DNA from: an uncultured Draconibacterium sp. | GTDB taxonomy: Bacteria > Bacteroidota > Bacteroidia > Bacteroidales > Prolixibacteraceae | Direction of reading: 5' to 3' | NCBI RefSeq assembly: GCF_913063105.1 | Contig: NZ_CAJXYQ010000001.1 | Span: 372,001-436,000 of the forward strand | DNA: 64,000 nucleotides | Shown: positions 1 through 7,535 of the stretch, piece by piece | How positions within the stretch are numbered: the stretch's first letter is position 1 | Layout of the letters: each line of letters begins with the position of its first letter | Program-made: the position numbers and the translations under genes | Notes under the pieces: model-generated | Database searches by the model: none | Told to the model about the DNA's origin: nothing | Seen by the model: the letters and a program-made list of their open reading frames with translations, nothing else

Positions 1-1
1 T

Positions 2-955
2 GATGGCGAATCGCTTACCGCTTATCGCTCGGGTAATAACATGATGCAAATTGACGGCTTAACCGCCCGAAACCAGGAGGTTCAGATGATAATCGACGAA
101 AACTTCCAGATTTCACACATGTTGGGGATTCCTGTACATGGTTTAATTGGCTTTAACCTGTTTAAAGATTATGTGGTTAAAGTTGACTACCTGAACGAGA
201 AATTGACGCTTATTAAACCAGAATATTATAAATATCGCGACAGGAAGAAAGACATTATCATGCCTCTGCATTTTGATGGCAATAAACCTTTTGTTCGTAC
301 TACAATTGTTACCGACGATATGAAAGAAGTTCCGGTAAAATTGTTGGTTGACACCGGTGCCAGCGATGCTCTCTGGCTATCAGAAAGTTCAGACGAACGT
401 ATTGGTTTACCATCAAAACACGTTGAAACATTTTTAGGCCGTGGATTAAGTGGCGACCTCTACGGAACAAAAGGCCGCATTGATGCCATTTGGGTAGGTC
501 CCTTGTTGTTAACCAAACCAATTGTAGCATTTCCCAACTCCGATCTGATTGATAGTTTAATCTCGCAAAACGACCGGAACGGAACAATAGGCGCCGAAAT
601 TTTACGCCGCTTTTATGTTACTGTTGATTACCGTAACAGCCGGCTAACTTTGCGACCCAACCATAAAATAAAAGAAGACTTTAATTACAACATGAGCGGA
701 ATGGAGGTGACCAACCCAATGCCTGGATTGCCAATTTTTACCATTGCCGATATTCGCGAGAACTCGCCGGCTCACCTGGCCGGTCTGCAAAAAAACGATC
801 AGATTTTGTCGATTAACAGCAGTAGTCATCGCACGCTCGAGTTAAACGATATTAACCTGTTGCTTCAAAGCAAGGAAAACAAAAAAATTAAACTAAAAGT
901 GCTGCGAAACGGAGAGGAATTTAAAACTTCTTTTGAGTTAAAAAAGATGTTTTAA
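2..955 (+). CDS. Retropepsin-like aspartic protease with C-terminal PDZ domain (5' truncated)
   Basis: The reading frame is open to the left edge, so the true start lies outside the window; the first internal ATG is at 41. The visible part carries a retropepsin active-site motif, LLVDTGAS (about 340-366), inside a beta-rich domain. A PDZ domain follows at about 720-950 and contains the usual NSPAHLAGLQKNDQI signature of a carboxylate-binding loop region. An earlier half-domain ending in GLIGFNLF suggests two tandem retropepsin lobes, the first one cut off. Such proteins are usually exported in Bacteroidota, but the signal peptide is out of view and the substrate is unknown. The stop overlaps the next start by one base (TAATG), so the two genes are translationally coupled. 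Confidence 0.85.
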   Translation, partial: DGESLTAYRSGNNMMQIDGLTARNQEVQMIIDENFQISHMLGIPVHGLIGFNLFKDYVVKVDYLNEKLTLIKPEYYKYRDRKKDIIMPLHFDGNKPFVRTTIVTDDMKEVPVKLLVDTGASDALWLSESSDERIGLPSKHVETFLGRGLSGDLYGTKGRIDAIWVGPLLLTKPIVAFPNSDLIDSLISQNDRNGTIGAEILRRFYVTVDYRNSRLTLRPNHKIKEDFNYNMSGMEVTNPMPGLPIFTIADIRENSPAHLAGLQKNDQILSINSSSHRTLELNDINLLLQSKENKKIKLKVLRNGEEFKTSFELKKMF

Positions 956-2475
956 TGAAATCATACCTACGGCCTGCCATAGTATTTACCATCCTGTTGC
1001 TTTCCTTTAATTTGAAAGGCCAGCAACAGGATGGCTCTATTTTCGAGCGACGCATCAGCCTTTACCAAAACAACCAGTCGCTCGATTTTATTTTAGAACA
1101 AATAAGCTGGCAAGCCAATGTCTTTTTCTCGTACGATGCTACAATAATTGATACCAATAAAAAGGTAAGCCTTTCGGTTGAAGACAAATCACTGTATAAT
1201 GTGCTCAACAACCTGCTCGACACAACACATTATGAGTTTAACGAATTACAAAACCAGATAATTATTACCCGAAAGACACCAAAAAAGAACTTGGTTCCGG
1301 TAGTTGATACCATTCCTGTTAAATATTTTTTCCTTTCAGGAAGGCTAATCGAAAACCGTAAAGGACGAGCCATTCCTTTTGCTTCCGTTTCAATGCTCGA
1401 TAAACCCATTGGCACCATAAGCAATAGCGATGGCGAGTTTCTGTTAAAAATTCACCCCTCTCTCATTCAGGATACTGTTGTTATTTCGTGCATGGGTTAC
1501 CGGCAAAAATTGCTGCCCGCATCTCAGTTGCTCGATGAAGATTTGTTTATACTTGAACCTGTTTCCATACGAATAAAAGAAATTAAAGTTACCTCAACCA
1601 CGCCTGGTAACCTGTTGCGACAAATGCGCGCCAATTACGAAAAAAACTATACCCCGCATACCAAATTAATGACAGCTTTTTATCGGGAAACTGTTAAACA
1701 AGATAAAAATTATATAAGTGTTTCGGAAGCAGTAACCGAGATATTAAAAGCCCCATATATTAAAACCACCCGCGGCGATTTAGTGCGCCTGATTAAAGGT
1801 AGAAAAAGTAGTGATGTTCAACCATTTAAATGGCTGAATTTTAAATTAATGGGAGGCCCGTTCACCATCACCGAACTGGATGCGGTAAAAACCAACGAAA
1901 CCTTTCTGAATGCCATGTACGAAGGCTACTATTCCTACCAAATTACCGATGTAATCCGATTTAACAATCATCCGGTTTATGTGGTAAAATTTCATCCGGA
2001 AACCGGTGGATTTTATCCTCCTTTTGAGGGCGAAATGTATGTACATCGCGAAACATTTGCATTGGTTCATGCAAAATATCGCATCAGCAAAATTGGACTA
2101 AAAGAAGCCGAGGAAATTATGATAAAGAAGAAACCTCGAAAAGTAAAAGCCAAACCATCATATGTTCATTATGAAATAAACTATCAACAATATCAGGGCA
2201 AATGGCACCTGGCATCGGCAAAAGCATCAGTTAAATTTAAAGTGCGCAGTAAGCGAGATCGGATTAATTCTGAATTTCATAGTGTGTCGGATTTACTAAT
2301 TACAAATATTCGGCCAACTGAATTAAAACGATTTAACAAAGACGAACGCTTTAACCGTGACGACATTTTTGTGGAGGTTTTGGGCGAGTACGACGAAAAA
2401 TTCTGGGAAAATTACAACATTATAAAACCCGACGAAAGTTTGCGAAACGCATTTAAAATGTCGCTGTTTAACTGA
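955..2475 (+). CDS. STN plus carboxypeptidase-like regulatory domain exported protein
   Basis: 506 residues with an N-terminal signal peptide (about 1-22, ending near FNLKGQ). Residues about 35-105 resemble the short STN/secretin-TonB N-terminal domain, with the typical VFFSYD...VSLSVEDKSLYNVLNNLL pattern. Residues about 125-205 form a CarboxypepD_reg-like beta sandwich (AIPFASVSM, SNSDGEFLLKI). The remaining 300 residues form a mixed domain containing MTAFYRETV, often seen in large Bacteroidota envelope proteins, but no 22-strand beta barrel follows, so this is not a TonB receptor. It is coupled to the retropepsin-PDZ gene by a one-base overlap, which suggests the two act together at the cell surface. 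The function is unknown. Confidence 0.8.
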   Translation: MKSYLRPAIVFTILLLSFNLKGQQQDGSIFERRISLYQNNQSLDFILEQISWQANVFFSYDATIIDTNKKVSLSVEDKSLYNVLNNLLDTTHYEFNELQNQIIITRKTPKKNLVPVVDTIPVKYFFLSGRLIENRKGRAIPFASVSMLDKPIGTISNSDGEFLLKIHPSLIQDTVVISCMGYRQKLLPASQLLDEDLFILEPVSIRIKEIKVTSTTPGNLLRQMRANYEKNYTPHTKLMTAFYRETVKQDKNYISVSEAVTEILKAPYIKTTRGDLVRLIKGRKSSDVQPFKWLNFKLMGGPFTITELDAVKTNETFLNAMYEGYYSYQITDVIRFNNHPVYVVKFHPETGGFYPPFEGEMYVHRETFALVHAKYRISKIGLKEAEEIMIKKKPRKVKAKPSYVHYEINYQQYQGKWHLASAKASVKFKVRSKRDRINSEFHSVSDLLITNIRPTELKRFNKDERFNRDDIFVEVLGEYDEKFWENYNIIKPDESLRNAFKMSLFN

Positions 2476-2502
2476 TTTGTGGTTCTGTTTCAAGGTTTTT
2501 AG

Positions 2503-2510
2503 TAATTTTG
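2503..2510 (+). promoter_or_regulatory. Candidate -7 promoter element for rbfA
   Basis: TAATTTTG matches the Bacteroidota -7 consensus TAnnTTTG and lies 20 bp before the rbfA ATG at 2530. A TTTG at 2476-2479 could act as the -33 element, although the 23-base spacing is a little long. Confidence 0.45.
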
Positions 2511-2529
2511 AAGCCAATAACAAGCAATA

Positions 2530-2874
2530 ATGGAACAATACAGCACAAGACAGAATAAAATAGCAAGGCTCATTCAGCGTGAAATGGCTGATATTCTTTT
2601 AAAAGTGAATAAAGAACGCTTCGCGGGCAAACTCATTAGTGTAACAAATGTACGGATTACAAAAGATCTTGGAATCGCACGCATTCATCTGAGTATTTTC
2701 CCTTCGGAATTTGCAGCCGAAATTTTGCAGGAAATAAAACTTTCAAGCAAGCAATTACGTGGCGAACTTGGCCGGAAAACCGGAAAAAGCCTGCGTGTTA
2801 TTCCTGAACTCGATTTTTATATTGATGATAGCCTTGATTATATCGACAATATAGATAAGCTGCTGAAAAAATAG
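2530..2874 (+). CDS. rbfA: Ribosome-binding factor A
   Basis: 114 residues, the normal size for RbfA, a KH-fold protein that binds 16S rRNA and helps mature the 30S subunit. The start MEQYSTRQNKIARLIQRE matches the family N-terminus (R-Q-x-K-I-A-x-x-I-x-R-E), and residues 36-60 carry the conserved strand VTNVRITKDLGIARIHLS. The C-terminus ends in the usual PELDFYIDDSLDYIDNIDKLL segment. It has its own candidate promoter and is followed 38 bp later by a membrane permease gene. In many Bacteroidota rbfA is found next to this permease. Nothing looks damaged. Confidence 0.95.
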   Translation: MEQYSTRQNKIARLIQREMADILLKVNKERFAGKLISVTNVRITKDLGIARIHLSIFPSEFAAEILQEIKLSSKQLRGELGRKTGKSLRVIPELDFYIDDSLDYIDNIDKLLKK

Positions 2875-2912
2875 TTTTCCGAATTTTACGTTTTCAAACA
2901 AAATACCAAGGT

Positions 2913-4145
2913 TTGAACTTACCATTTTTCATAGCAAAACGATACCTGTTTTCGAAAAAAAAACAAAATATTATTAACATAATATCGTGGATTTCTATGG
3001 CTGGAATCGTGGTAGGCACCATGGCAATTATTATTATCGTTTCGGTATTAAACGGGTTTACCGATTTGATAGGTATGTTTTACAGTGATTTTGATCCGGA
3101 TATAAAAATTACTTCGGTTGAAGGCAAAATGTTCGACCCAAATACTATTGATACCGAACAGCTTAAATCAATTCCGGGGGTAATTTCGTATGCCGGTGTT
3201 ATTGAAGAAATTGCCATGTTGCGTTACGGTAAAAGGCAATACCCGGCTACCATTAAAGGTGTACCCGACAATTATACCAGCTATACTAATATTGATAAAT
3301 TACTGATTGAAGGCGATTATTACCTGGAAAAAGATGGAATTAACTATGCTGTGGTAGGCAGGGGAGTAGCCAATAATCTGGGTGTAGGTATTTCTTTTCT
3401 CGACCCATTGCATGTGTACGTGCCCAAAAAAGGAAAACAAGTTTCGTTAAATCCGTCCCGCTCATTTAACCACAATTACCTTTATCCATCAGCGGTTTTT
3501 GCAGTGCTCGAAGATGTAGATGCGAAGTACATTTTGGTATCCAAACAATTTGCCGCTGAAATTTTTGAAAGTAAAAATTCAATTTCAGCAATAGAACTGG
3601 CATTAAGCCCTGAGGCTGATGTTAAAAGTATTCAGAGAAAAGTTCAAGAACTGCTCGGAAAAGGGTTCCACGTGAAAAACAAACAACAACAGCACGATTT
3701 GGTTTTTAAAACAATGAAATCAGAAAAATGGGCTGTTTATTTTATCCTGGTTTTTATTTTATTGCTGGCCTCCGGAAACATGATTGGAAACCTTACCATG
3801 CTTTACATTGATAAAAAAGAAGACATATCGATTTTAAAAAGTATGGGATTGCCCGTTCAGCAAATCAATCGTATTTTTCTATACGAAGGCTGGTTAATAT
3901 CGCTTACCGGCGGACTAATCGGTACGCTTTTGGGCGTGTTGGTATGCTGGTTACAAATTACCTTTGAATTGGTAAAACTTCCGGGAGCAGGCGGTTCGTT
4001 TGTTATCTCGGCGTACCCGGTTCACATTATTTTTTCCGACATTGTTCTGGCGTTTTTTGCCGTTTTTATTATTGGCTTTTTAGCCTCGTGGTACCCGGTT
4101 AAATTTATGTCGCAAAAACAGCTTTCAACAGCAAATATCAACTAA
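2913..4145 (+). CDS. LolC/LolE-type ABC transporter permease (FtsX family)
   Basis: 410 residues with the architecture of lipoprotein-releasing or MacB/FtsX permeases: a start helix (FFIAKRYLFSKKKQNIINIISWIS), one membrane helix near residues 24-46, a periplasmic domain of about 220 residues, then three membrane helices near 270-295, 320-347 and 375-400. The motif DISILKSMGLPVQQINRIFLYEG before the third helix is the standard FtsX coupling segment. It probably helps extract lipoproteins from the inner membrane together with a LolD-type ATPase that is not encoded here. The start is TTG at 2913, chosen because the family begins with this MNLPFFIAKRYL pattern and no ATG fits. A ParB-like site lies inside the gene at 3664. 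Confidence 0.88.
   Translation: MNLPFFIAKRYLFSKKKQNIINIISWISMAGIVVGTMAIIIIVSVLNGFTDLIGMFYSDFDPDIKITSVEGKMFDPNTIDTEQLKSIPGVISYAGVIEEIAMLRYGKRQYPATIKGVPDNYTSYTNIDKLLIEGDYYLEKDGINYAVVGRGVANNLGVGISFLDPLHVYVPKKGKQVSLNPSRSFNHNYLYPSAVFAVLEDVDAKYILVSKQFAAEIFESKNSISAIELALSPEADVKSIQRKVQELLGKGFHVKNKQQQHDLVFKTMKSEKWAVYFILVFILLLASGNMIGNLTMLYIDKKEDISILKSMGLPVQQINRIFLYEGWLISLTGGLIGTLLGVLVCWLQITFELVKLPGAGGSFVISAYPVHIIFSDIVLAFFAVFIIGFLASWYPVKFMSQKQLSTANIN
3664..3679. other. parS-like ParB site (14 of 16 bases)
   Basis: GGTTCCACGTGAAAAA matches the exact site at 9888 (TGTTCCACGTGAAACA) at 14 of 16 positions, with the CACGTG core and GTTC arm intact. It lies within the permease coding sequence. It is supported by two better copies at 5340 and 9888; alone it would be weak. 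Confidence 0.5.
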
Positions 4146-4239
4146 TTCTACCGCTTGTTTAAAAACTGATTTTCATTAGATTTTTGCCCCTCATTTTATT
4201 TTAACTTGCACTCGAAAACAACTTGCAAACTAATTTTGA

Positions 4240-5268
4240 ATGAAAGCAATTGTAAAAAGTAAACCAGAAAAAGGCATTTGGATGGAAGATGTGCCAATGC
4301 CCAAAGTTGGACCAAACGATATTTTGCTTAAAGTAAAAAAATCGGCAGTTTGTGGCACCGATTTGCATATTTACAAATGGGACGAATGGGCGCAGCAAAC
4401 TATAAAAACACCGGTTACTATCGGCCACGAATACATGGGAACGGTTGTTGAAGTTGGCTCGGAAGTTGACCGTGTAAAAGTTGGCGAACGCGTTACTGTT
4501 GAAGGTCATATCTCGTGCGGGTTTTGCCGAAACTGCAGGCGTGGGCGGCAACACATTTGCGACAATACTATTGGCATTGGAGTAAACCGAAACGGAGGTT
4601 TTGCCGAATATATTTCTGTTCCGGCAAAAAATGTGTTACACGTTGATGAACGCATTTCAGATGAAATGATGGCCATAATGGATCCACTGGGTAATGCAAC
4701 TCATACTGCCTTATCTTTTCCTCTTTTAGGCGAAGATGTATTGATTACCGGCATTGGCGGACCGATTGGAGCAATGGCCGCTGCAATCTGCAAATTTGCA
4801 GGCGCACGCAACATTATTGGCACCGACCTAAGCAAATACCGGCGCGATTTAGCCCGAAAAATGGGTGCAACACGTGTAATCGATCCTACAAAAGAAAGCA
4901 TAAAAGAGGCCATGCAAGTGCATCATATGGTAAGTGGTTTTGATATTGGATTGGAATGCTCAGGTTCGCCCGTGGCCTTTAACGACATGGTTAACCACAT
5001 GTATAACGGTGGAAAAATAAGTTTACTGGGGCTTTTACCACAGAGTACCCAAATTAATTGGAGCAAACTTATTTTTAAAGGCCTTACGCTAAAAGGAATT
5101 TATGGCCGCGAAATGTACGAAACCTGGTACCACATGGAAATGATGCTGACCACAGGACTTGATATTTCGCCAATAATTACCCACCGTTTTAAAGCCGACG
5201 ACTATCAAAAAGCATTTGAAATAATGGAAGCCGGTAACTGCGGAAAAATTATCCTGGACTGGGAATAA
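4240..5268 (+). CDS. tdh: L-threonine 3-dehydrogenase
   Basis: 342 residues, a zinc-dependent medium-chain dehydrogenase that oxidises L-threonine to 2-amino-3-ketobutyrate with NAD+. The catalytic zinc ligands are visible as C38, H63 and E64 (VCGTDLHIYKW, GHEYMG). The structural zinc cysteines C93, C96, C99 and C107 sit at the same spacing as in E. coli Tdh. The Rossmann motif GIGGPIGAMAAAI follows near residue 170. The C-terminal half (YGREMYETWYHMEMMLTTGLDI) is Tdh-specific and separates it from sorbitol or alcohol dehydrogenases. No kbl gene is adjacent, so the following CoA-ligase step would be encoded elsewhere. A strong terminator follows the stop codon. Confidence 0.93.
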   Translation: MKAIVKSKPEKGIWMEDVPMPKVGPNDILLKVKKSAVCGTDLHIYKWDEWAQQTIKTPVTIGHEYMGTVVEVGSEVDRVKVGERVTVEGHISCGFCRNCRRGRQHICDNTIGIGVNRNGGFAEYISVPAKNVLHVDERISDEMMAIMDPLGNATHTALSFPLLGEDVLITGIGGPIGAMAAAICKFAGARNIIGTDLSKYRRDLARKMGATRVIDPTKESIKEAMQVHHMVSGFDIGLECSGSPVAFNDMVNHMYNGGKISLLGLLPQSTQINWSKLIFKGLTLKGIYGREMYETWYHMEMMLTTGLDISPIITHRFKADDYQKAFEIMEAGNCGKIILDWE

Positions 5269-5290
5269 TCCAGATCGTTTTTATTTAAAG

Positions 5291-5326
5291 AGCTACTGTT
5301 GATATCTATTACAACAGTAGCTTTTT
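5291..5326 (+). terminator. Rho-independent terminator after tdh
   Basis: A perfect 11-bp stem, AGCTACTGTTG (5291-5301) and CAACAGTAGCT (5312-5322), with a 10-base loop, is followed by a run of T. It lies 22 bases after the tdh stop. Confidence 0.88.
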
Positions 5327-5339
5327 AAATTATTCGTGT

Positions 5340-5355
5340 TGTTCCACGTGAAAAA
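5340..5355. other. parS-like ParB site (15 of 16 bases)
   Basis: TGTTCCACGTGAAAAA differs at one base from TGTTCCACGTGAAACA at 9888. It lies between the tdh terminator and the rsgA promoter, in non-coding DNA. ParB binds such sites near chromosome origins and spreads along the flanking DNA. Confidence 0.72.
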
Positions 5356-5399
5356 ATGACTCGTGAGTCTGTAAATTTCCTGAAAAACAGTAGAAAAAC

Positions 5400-5407
5400 T
5401 ACCTTTG
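5400..5407 (+). promoter_or_regulatory. Candidate -7 promoter element for rsgA
   Basis: TACCTTTG fits TAnnTTTG and lies 17 bp before the TTG start at 5424. No convincing -33 TTTG is seen at the expected distance. Confidence 0.45.
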
Positions 5408-5423
5408 CAAAAAATTATATAGA

Positions 5424-6374
5424 TTGAAAGAAGGCTTAGTTATAAAATCTACCGGTAGCTGGTATACCGTTGAAGATGAAAAAGGGAATACCTATGAATG
5501 TAAAATAAAGGGTAAATTTCGCATTAAGGGCATTAAGAATACAAATCCTGTTACCGTGGGAGATCGTGTTGAATTTAAGCTGCAGAACGTCTCTGCCAAC
5601 GAAAATGACGCGCAAATAGGACTAATAACAAAAATACACGAACGAAAAAATTACATCATTCGCCGTTCCATCAACCTTTCAAAACAAGCTCATATAATTG
5701 CGGCTAATATCGATCAGGCTATTCTAGTGGTAACTATGCAGTACCCCGTTACCACTACTACATTTATCGACCGTTACCTGGCTTCAGCCGAGGCGTATCG
5801 TATTCCGGTTCTTATTGTTTTTAATAAAACCGACCGTTATAACGAGGATGAAACGGAAGAAATGGACTTACTCATGCAAATCTACGGCAATATTGGCTAT
5901 AGATGCCTTAAAACATCAGCTACAAGTGGTGCGGGTATTGATGAGTTTAAAGCGGCTTTAAAAGGCAAAACAAATGTAATAAACGGCCATAGCGGGGTAG
6001 GTAAATCCACACTGATTAACCTAATACAACCTGGCCTGAATTTAAAAACCAAAGAAATTTCTGATTCACACAAAACAGGTAAACACACCACCACTTATTC
6101 CGAGCTGTTTAAACTGAATTTTGGTGGTTACATCATTGATACCCCCGGAATAAAGGCATTTGGTGTTTTGGAAATGGAACCCTGGGAGATATCGCACTAT
6201 TTTATCGAAATTTTTAAAATTTCAGAGCTTTGCCAATATAATAATTGCTCGCATACGCATGAACCCGGCTGCGCAGTAAAAAAGGCAGTGGAAGAATATA
6301 GAATTGCACCATCGCGTTTCAGAAGCTATCTGGGTTTATTGGAACCGGATGATAAACACAGGCCCGCATTCTAA
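5424..6374 (+). CDS. rsgA: Ribosome small-subunit GTPase RsgA (YjeQ)
   Basis: 316 residues, a circularly permuted GTPase that checks 30S subunit maturation. The order of motifs shows the permutation: an N-terminal OB-fold, then G4 (NKTD), then G1/P-loop GHSGVGKST, then G3 DTPG. The C-terminal zinc knuckle is visible as CQYNNCSHTHEPGC, giving the family C-x-H-x-C ligands. The start is TTG at 5424, the only in-frame start that gives the usual KEGLVIKSTGSWYTV beginning. Translation begins just downstream of a -7 promoter element, so the leader is short. It sits near rbfA, another 30S maturation factor, but on a separate transcript. Confidence 0.94.
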   Translation: MKEGLVIKSTGSWYTVEDEKGNTYECKIKGKFRIKGIKNTNPVTVGDRVEFKLQNVSANENDAQIGLITKIHERKNYIIRRSINLSKQAHIIAANIDQAILVVTMQYPVTTTTFIDRYLASAEAYRIPVLIVFNKTDRYNEDETEEMDLLMQIYGNIGYRCLKTSATSGAGIDEFKAALKGKTNVINGHSGVGKSTLINLIQPGLNLKTKEISDSHKTGKHTTTYSELFKLNFGGYIIDTPGIKAFGVLEMEPWEISHYFIEIFKISELCQYNNCSHTHEPGCAVKKAVEEYRIAPSRFRSYLGLLEPDDKHRPAF

Positions 6375-6485
6375 ATTTTTTTATTGATTTAATCTATTAT
6401 TTACAAATTCTATATTTTTACTATTTTTTTAGATATTGTCTATAATTGATACTATCTAACATTTTTACTTTTTAATAGTTCATAT

Positions 6486-7535
6486 CTATTTCGATGATTT
6501 TATAAACCCACCACCTATTAAACGTTCGTCGTGGAACAAAACAGCTGTTTGCCCTGGTGCTATCATCGCTTCTGGCTCCAATAATTCGACCTCAGCCTCA
6601 GTATCGCTTAAAATATTCAATTTACAGGCGGTTAACTGCAATCGATAACGTACTTTTACATGCAAGGTGACACCTTGTTTAACTATCTCTTTATCAATTA
6701 TATAATAGTTTTCAATCAGTATTTTTGTTCGGTATAATTCTTCGTATTTTGCCAACACAATTTCATTGTCATCTAGACGAATTTCTGCCACAAAAAGCGG
6801 AAAATTGTAATTTAAACCCAAACCGCGCCGTTGACCAATGGTGTAGTTAAAAATTCCCTGATGTTTACCCAAAACCTTACCTTCGGGGTCGACAAAATTT
6901 CCTGGTTTTGACTTTACTCCTCTTTTTTCTAAAAATGTTCGATAGTCATTTCCTTCAATAAAACAGATTCCAAGACTATCCTTTTTTTCTGATAAAGCAT
7001 AAAAGCTTTTTTCCTTTGCAATAGTTCTGATTTGCGTTTTTTTAAATTCGCCAAGAGGAAAAATAAGTTTATCAACAATTTCACGTTTTAAACCCCAAAG
7101 AAAAAATGCCTGATCTTTATCCGGATCCGACCCCTGGTATAAATATTTTTTTTTGTTGAAGTAGCCAGTTCGAACGTAATGTCCGGTTGCAATGTAGTTA
7201 CATTTATACTCAACTGCATACTTATTTAAATAGTGGAATTTTAAAACAGGGTTACAATAGGCACACGGAAAAGGTGTATTTCCCCTGGTATACTCGTTTA
7301 TAAAATACCGAACAACAATTTCTTCAAATTCTGCTCTTAAATCAATAGTTAAATGTTCAATGTTAAGGTGCTTTGCAAGCGTTCGCGCATCATTTAAAAA
7401 ATGGTGATTATCCGTATCGGTACCACTAAAGATAAATGTAATCCCAATTATGGTATAACCCTGCTCCTGTAATAACATTGCTGCAACAGAACTATCAATG
7501 CCACCGCTCATACCCAACAAGACTCGCTTATTCAT
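6486..7535 (-). CDS. mnmA: tRNA 2-thiouridine synthase MnmA
   Basis: 349 residues. MnmA activates U34 of Glu, Gln and Lys tRNAs with ATP and inserts sulfur. The PP-loop motif SGGIDSS is at residues 10-16. The nucleophilic cysteine is C94 in CAYCNPVLKF and the partner cysteine is C191 in LGICFIEG, so both catalytic cysteines are present. The tRNA-binding and C-terminal beta-barrel regions (NYTIGQRRGLGL) are intact. It is the last gene of a seven-gene operon; its ATG overlaps the uvrC stop by four bases. It shares the operon with mnmG, whose product modifies the same wobble uridine. No clear terminator hairpin was found in the 111-bp convergent gap to rsgA. Confidence 0.94.
   Translation of the reverse strand: MNKRVLLGMSGGIDSSVAAMLLQEQGYTIIGITFIFSGTDTDNHHFLNDARTLAKHLNIEHLTIDLRAEFEEIVVRYFINEYTRGNTPFPCAYCNPVLKFHYLNKYAVEYKCNYIATGHYVRTGYFNKKKYLYQGSDPDKDQAFFLWGLKREIVDKLIFPLGEFKKTQIRTIAKEKSFYALSEKKDSLGICFIEGNDYRTFLEKRGVKSKPGNFVDPEGKVLGKHQGIFNYTIGQRRGLGLNYNFPLFVAEIRLDDNEIVLAKYEELYRTKILIENYYIIDKEIVKQGVTLHVKVRYRLQLTACKLNILSDTEAEVELLEPEAMIAPGQTAVLFHDERLIGGGFIKSSK

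Noticed and set aside
6375-6485. Inverted repeat TTAGATA ... TATCTAA in the rsgA-mnmA gap
   Set aside because: Only seven bases per arm in a nearly pure A/T stretch; expected by chance.
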